Shown one piece after another: positions 5,521-6,753 of a stretch of 6,753 nucleotides of DNA. The DNA is from Deltaproteobacteria bacterium. Lineage in GTDB: Bacteria; Desulfobacterota; SM23-61. The translations under genes and the position numbers were made by a program. The stretch's first letter is position 1. Each line of letters starts with the position of its first letter. The stretch spans positions 1 to 6,753 of the forward strand of contig JACRCA010000135.1 of NCBI GenBank assembly GCA_016234425.1. Reading direction: 5' to 3'. Under the pieces are notes generated by a model. The model saw only the letters and a program-made list of their open reading frames with translations. It was not told where the DNA came from and did no database searches.

Positions 5521-6718
5521 AGGGGAGTATGGGCATCATCGTGCCCCGGTTAACCAGCTTTCCGTTGACGATTTCAGAGATATAGACAGGGGTGATAACC
5601 TGGCGTTTGATTCCGTAATACTCTTTACCCCCGAACTTCGTGGGCCCGAAGATTGTGCTCCATTCCTCGGCTTTTTCCATCGTCTCTTTTACTTTGGTTG
5701 GATCCAGGCTTCCCGACTTCTCGATGGCCTGAACGAGGATATCCAGGTAGACATGATACTTGGGGGTTACAGGGTCGAAAGGCTTTCCGTAGATAGCCAT
5801 ATAATCTTCGTGGTATTTCTGCTGGCCCTCCGTGGTATAAGCACCCAGCAGGTCATGGGTGTTGCTGATATGTCCCTCTGCATTTTGCCCACCAGCGATC
5901 TTGCAAAACTCCGAAGGATCAATGGTCGTTCCAGCAAAAGTTTTTCCCTTGTAGCCCAGCTCCCGCACCTGTTTGGTAATCAGGGCCTGGTCCCCCGGAG
6001 GAGCGCCGGTGAAATCGATGAAGTCCGGTTTTTGCGCCAGCAGCTTGCTGAGCAGGGGATAGAAATCCGAGGTTCCGCGCTCGTAAAACTGAGAAAAAAT
6101 GACCTGGAATTGGTTTTGTTCCGCGACGCGCCTGCAGTCCTTTTCGACCGACCAGCCGCTGGCATCGTTGGGTTCAATCAGAGCTACCGTCTTCAGTTGG
6201 GGATAGGTCTGGCGCATCCAGGGATACATGCCCTGGAGGATCTCATTGGAAGTCAGGACCATGCGGAAGCTGTATGGCTTTTCCGGAGAGAGAACTTCTT
6301 TAGCATAGGAATTTAAAAGAAATAAAATTTGTTGGGGTTCCGTGATGGGCTGGGCAGCCAAAAGAACAGCGGAGGATTGGGACCCCAGAATGAACTTTAC
6401 CCTGTCCCGGTTGACTAATTTTTCGGCGGCCATCCTCCCCGCGGCGGCGTTGTATTTATCATCCTCCCAAATGATTTCTATCTTATACTTCTCACCCCCT
6501 ACGTTGAGACCGCCGCGAGCGTTGACCTCTTTCTGCTTTATTGTGATGGCCTTCTGAGCCGCCAACCCCCAGGTGGCTCCCCTTCCAGACAGAGGAAAGA
6601 TAGCCCCAATCTTGAGAACTTTCTCTGAAGATGAAAAAACTACCGAAGGAATGCAGAAGATTCCCACGATGAAAAAAAGAAACATGATTGCCCAAAAGCC
6701 TTTGTCATTTCTGACCAT
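5519..6718 (-). CDS. livK: Branched-chain amino acid type ABC transporter, periplasmic substrate-binding protein
   Basis: This 399-residue periplasmic-binding protein of the Peripla_BP_6 (LivK-like) family starts with a Sec-type signal: MVRNDK, a hydrophobic core at about 8-28, and likely cleavage near VVFSS. The cysteine in IFCIPS does not fit a lipobox. The mature part opens with VLKIGAIFPLSGRGATWG (34-51), the classic first strand and ligand loop. It continues with EVNARGG (64-70), WEDDKYN (84-90), ILGSQSSAVLLAAQPI (110-125), and the domain-crossing segments around VALIEPND and IDFTGAPPGDQALI. These folds bind leucine-like amino acids, amides, aromatic acids or other small ligands, so the substrate is unassigned. 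ATG 6718 follows AGGAGA (6725-6730) with a 6-nt spacer. Only 35 nt of upstream sequence are visible and no promoter is recognisable there. It is the first visible gene of the operon; whether the operon begins here is unknown. Confidence 0.92.
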   Translation of the reverse strand: MVRNDKGFWAIMFLFFIVGIFCIPSVVFSSSEKVLKIGAIFPLSGRGATWGLAAQKAITIKQKEVNARGGLNVGGEKYKIEIIWEDDKYNAAAGRMAAEKLVNRDRVKFILGSQSSAVLLAAQPITEPQQILFLLNSYAKEVLSPEKPYSFRMVLTSNEILQGMYPWMRQTYPQLKTVALIEPNDASGWSVEKDCRRVAEQNQFQVIFSQFYERGTSDFYPLLSKLLAQKPDFIDFTGAPPGDQALITKQVRELGYKGKTFAGTTIDPSEFCKIAGGQNAEGHISNTHDLLGAYTTEGQQKYHEDYMAIYGKPFDPVTPKYHVYLDILVQAIEKSGSLDPTKVKETMEKAEEWSTIFGPTKFGGKEYYGIKRQVITPVYISEIVNGKLVNRGTMMPILP

Positions 6719-6753
6719 CGCACGTCTCCTTTCTTTCTGGATGTCTGCTCCCC

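Noticed and set aside
5474..6316. 280-codon open frame on the plus strand opposite livK
   Set aside because: It is fully antisense to a well-conserved binding protein, has no recognisable domain, and has no clear ribosome-binding site. It is a complement-strand artefact.

Overview
The window reads as an accessory-type stretch of a moderate-GC Gram-negative chromosome. It carries a branched-chain amino acid type (HAAT/Liv) ABC importer operon, a small metallo-beta-lactamase-fold hydrolase, the end of an LVIVD beta-propeller gene, and a short region packed with palindromic repeats and a dead REP-associated transposase (RAYT). The periplasmic binding protein, the RAYT type and the repeat families fit Desulfobacterota/Deltaproteobacteria or a relative. 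That assignment is inference from family resemblance, not from a marker gene.

Layout. Positions 1-696 (+) hold the 3' part of an LVIVD-repeat protein whose start lies outside the window. Positions 697-1301 contain no intact gene. They hold a perfect 12-bp hairpin (764-790), an N-terminal RAYT fragment (923 to about 1090), two REP-like GC-rich palindromes in inverted orientation (1094-1130 and 1158-1195), and a larger nested palindrome (1214-1299). From 1302 to the right end every gene is on the minus strand. In transcription order (right to left) they are livK (binding protein), livH (permease, broken), livM (permease), livG and livF (ATPases), then, after a 168-nt gap filled by a long inverted repeat, a UPF0173-type hydrolase.

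How the genes work together. LivK would capture a small amino acid or carboxylate ligand in the periplasm. LivH and LivM would form the membrane channel, and LivG and LivF would power it with ATP. The genes are tightly packed: livK-livH are 10 nt apart, livH-livM overlap by 8 nt, livM-livG are 61 nt apart, and livG-livF overlap by 4 nt. This fits one transcript. The substrate cannot be told from sequence alone.

The main anomaly is in livH. An in-frame TAA at 5170-5172 splits an otherwise continuous and well-conserved permease reading frame of 285 codon positions, with no frameshift and all other operon genes open. This is a fresh nonsense mutation, a base-call error, or (least likely) a recoded stop. 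I found no convincing undescribed system. The other points of interest are the repeat structures and how they sit relative to the genes.
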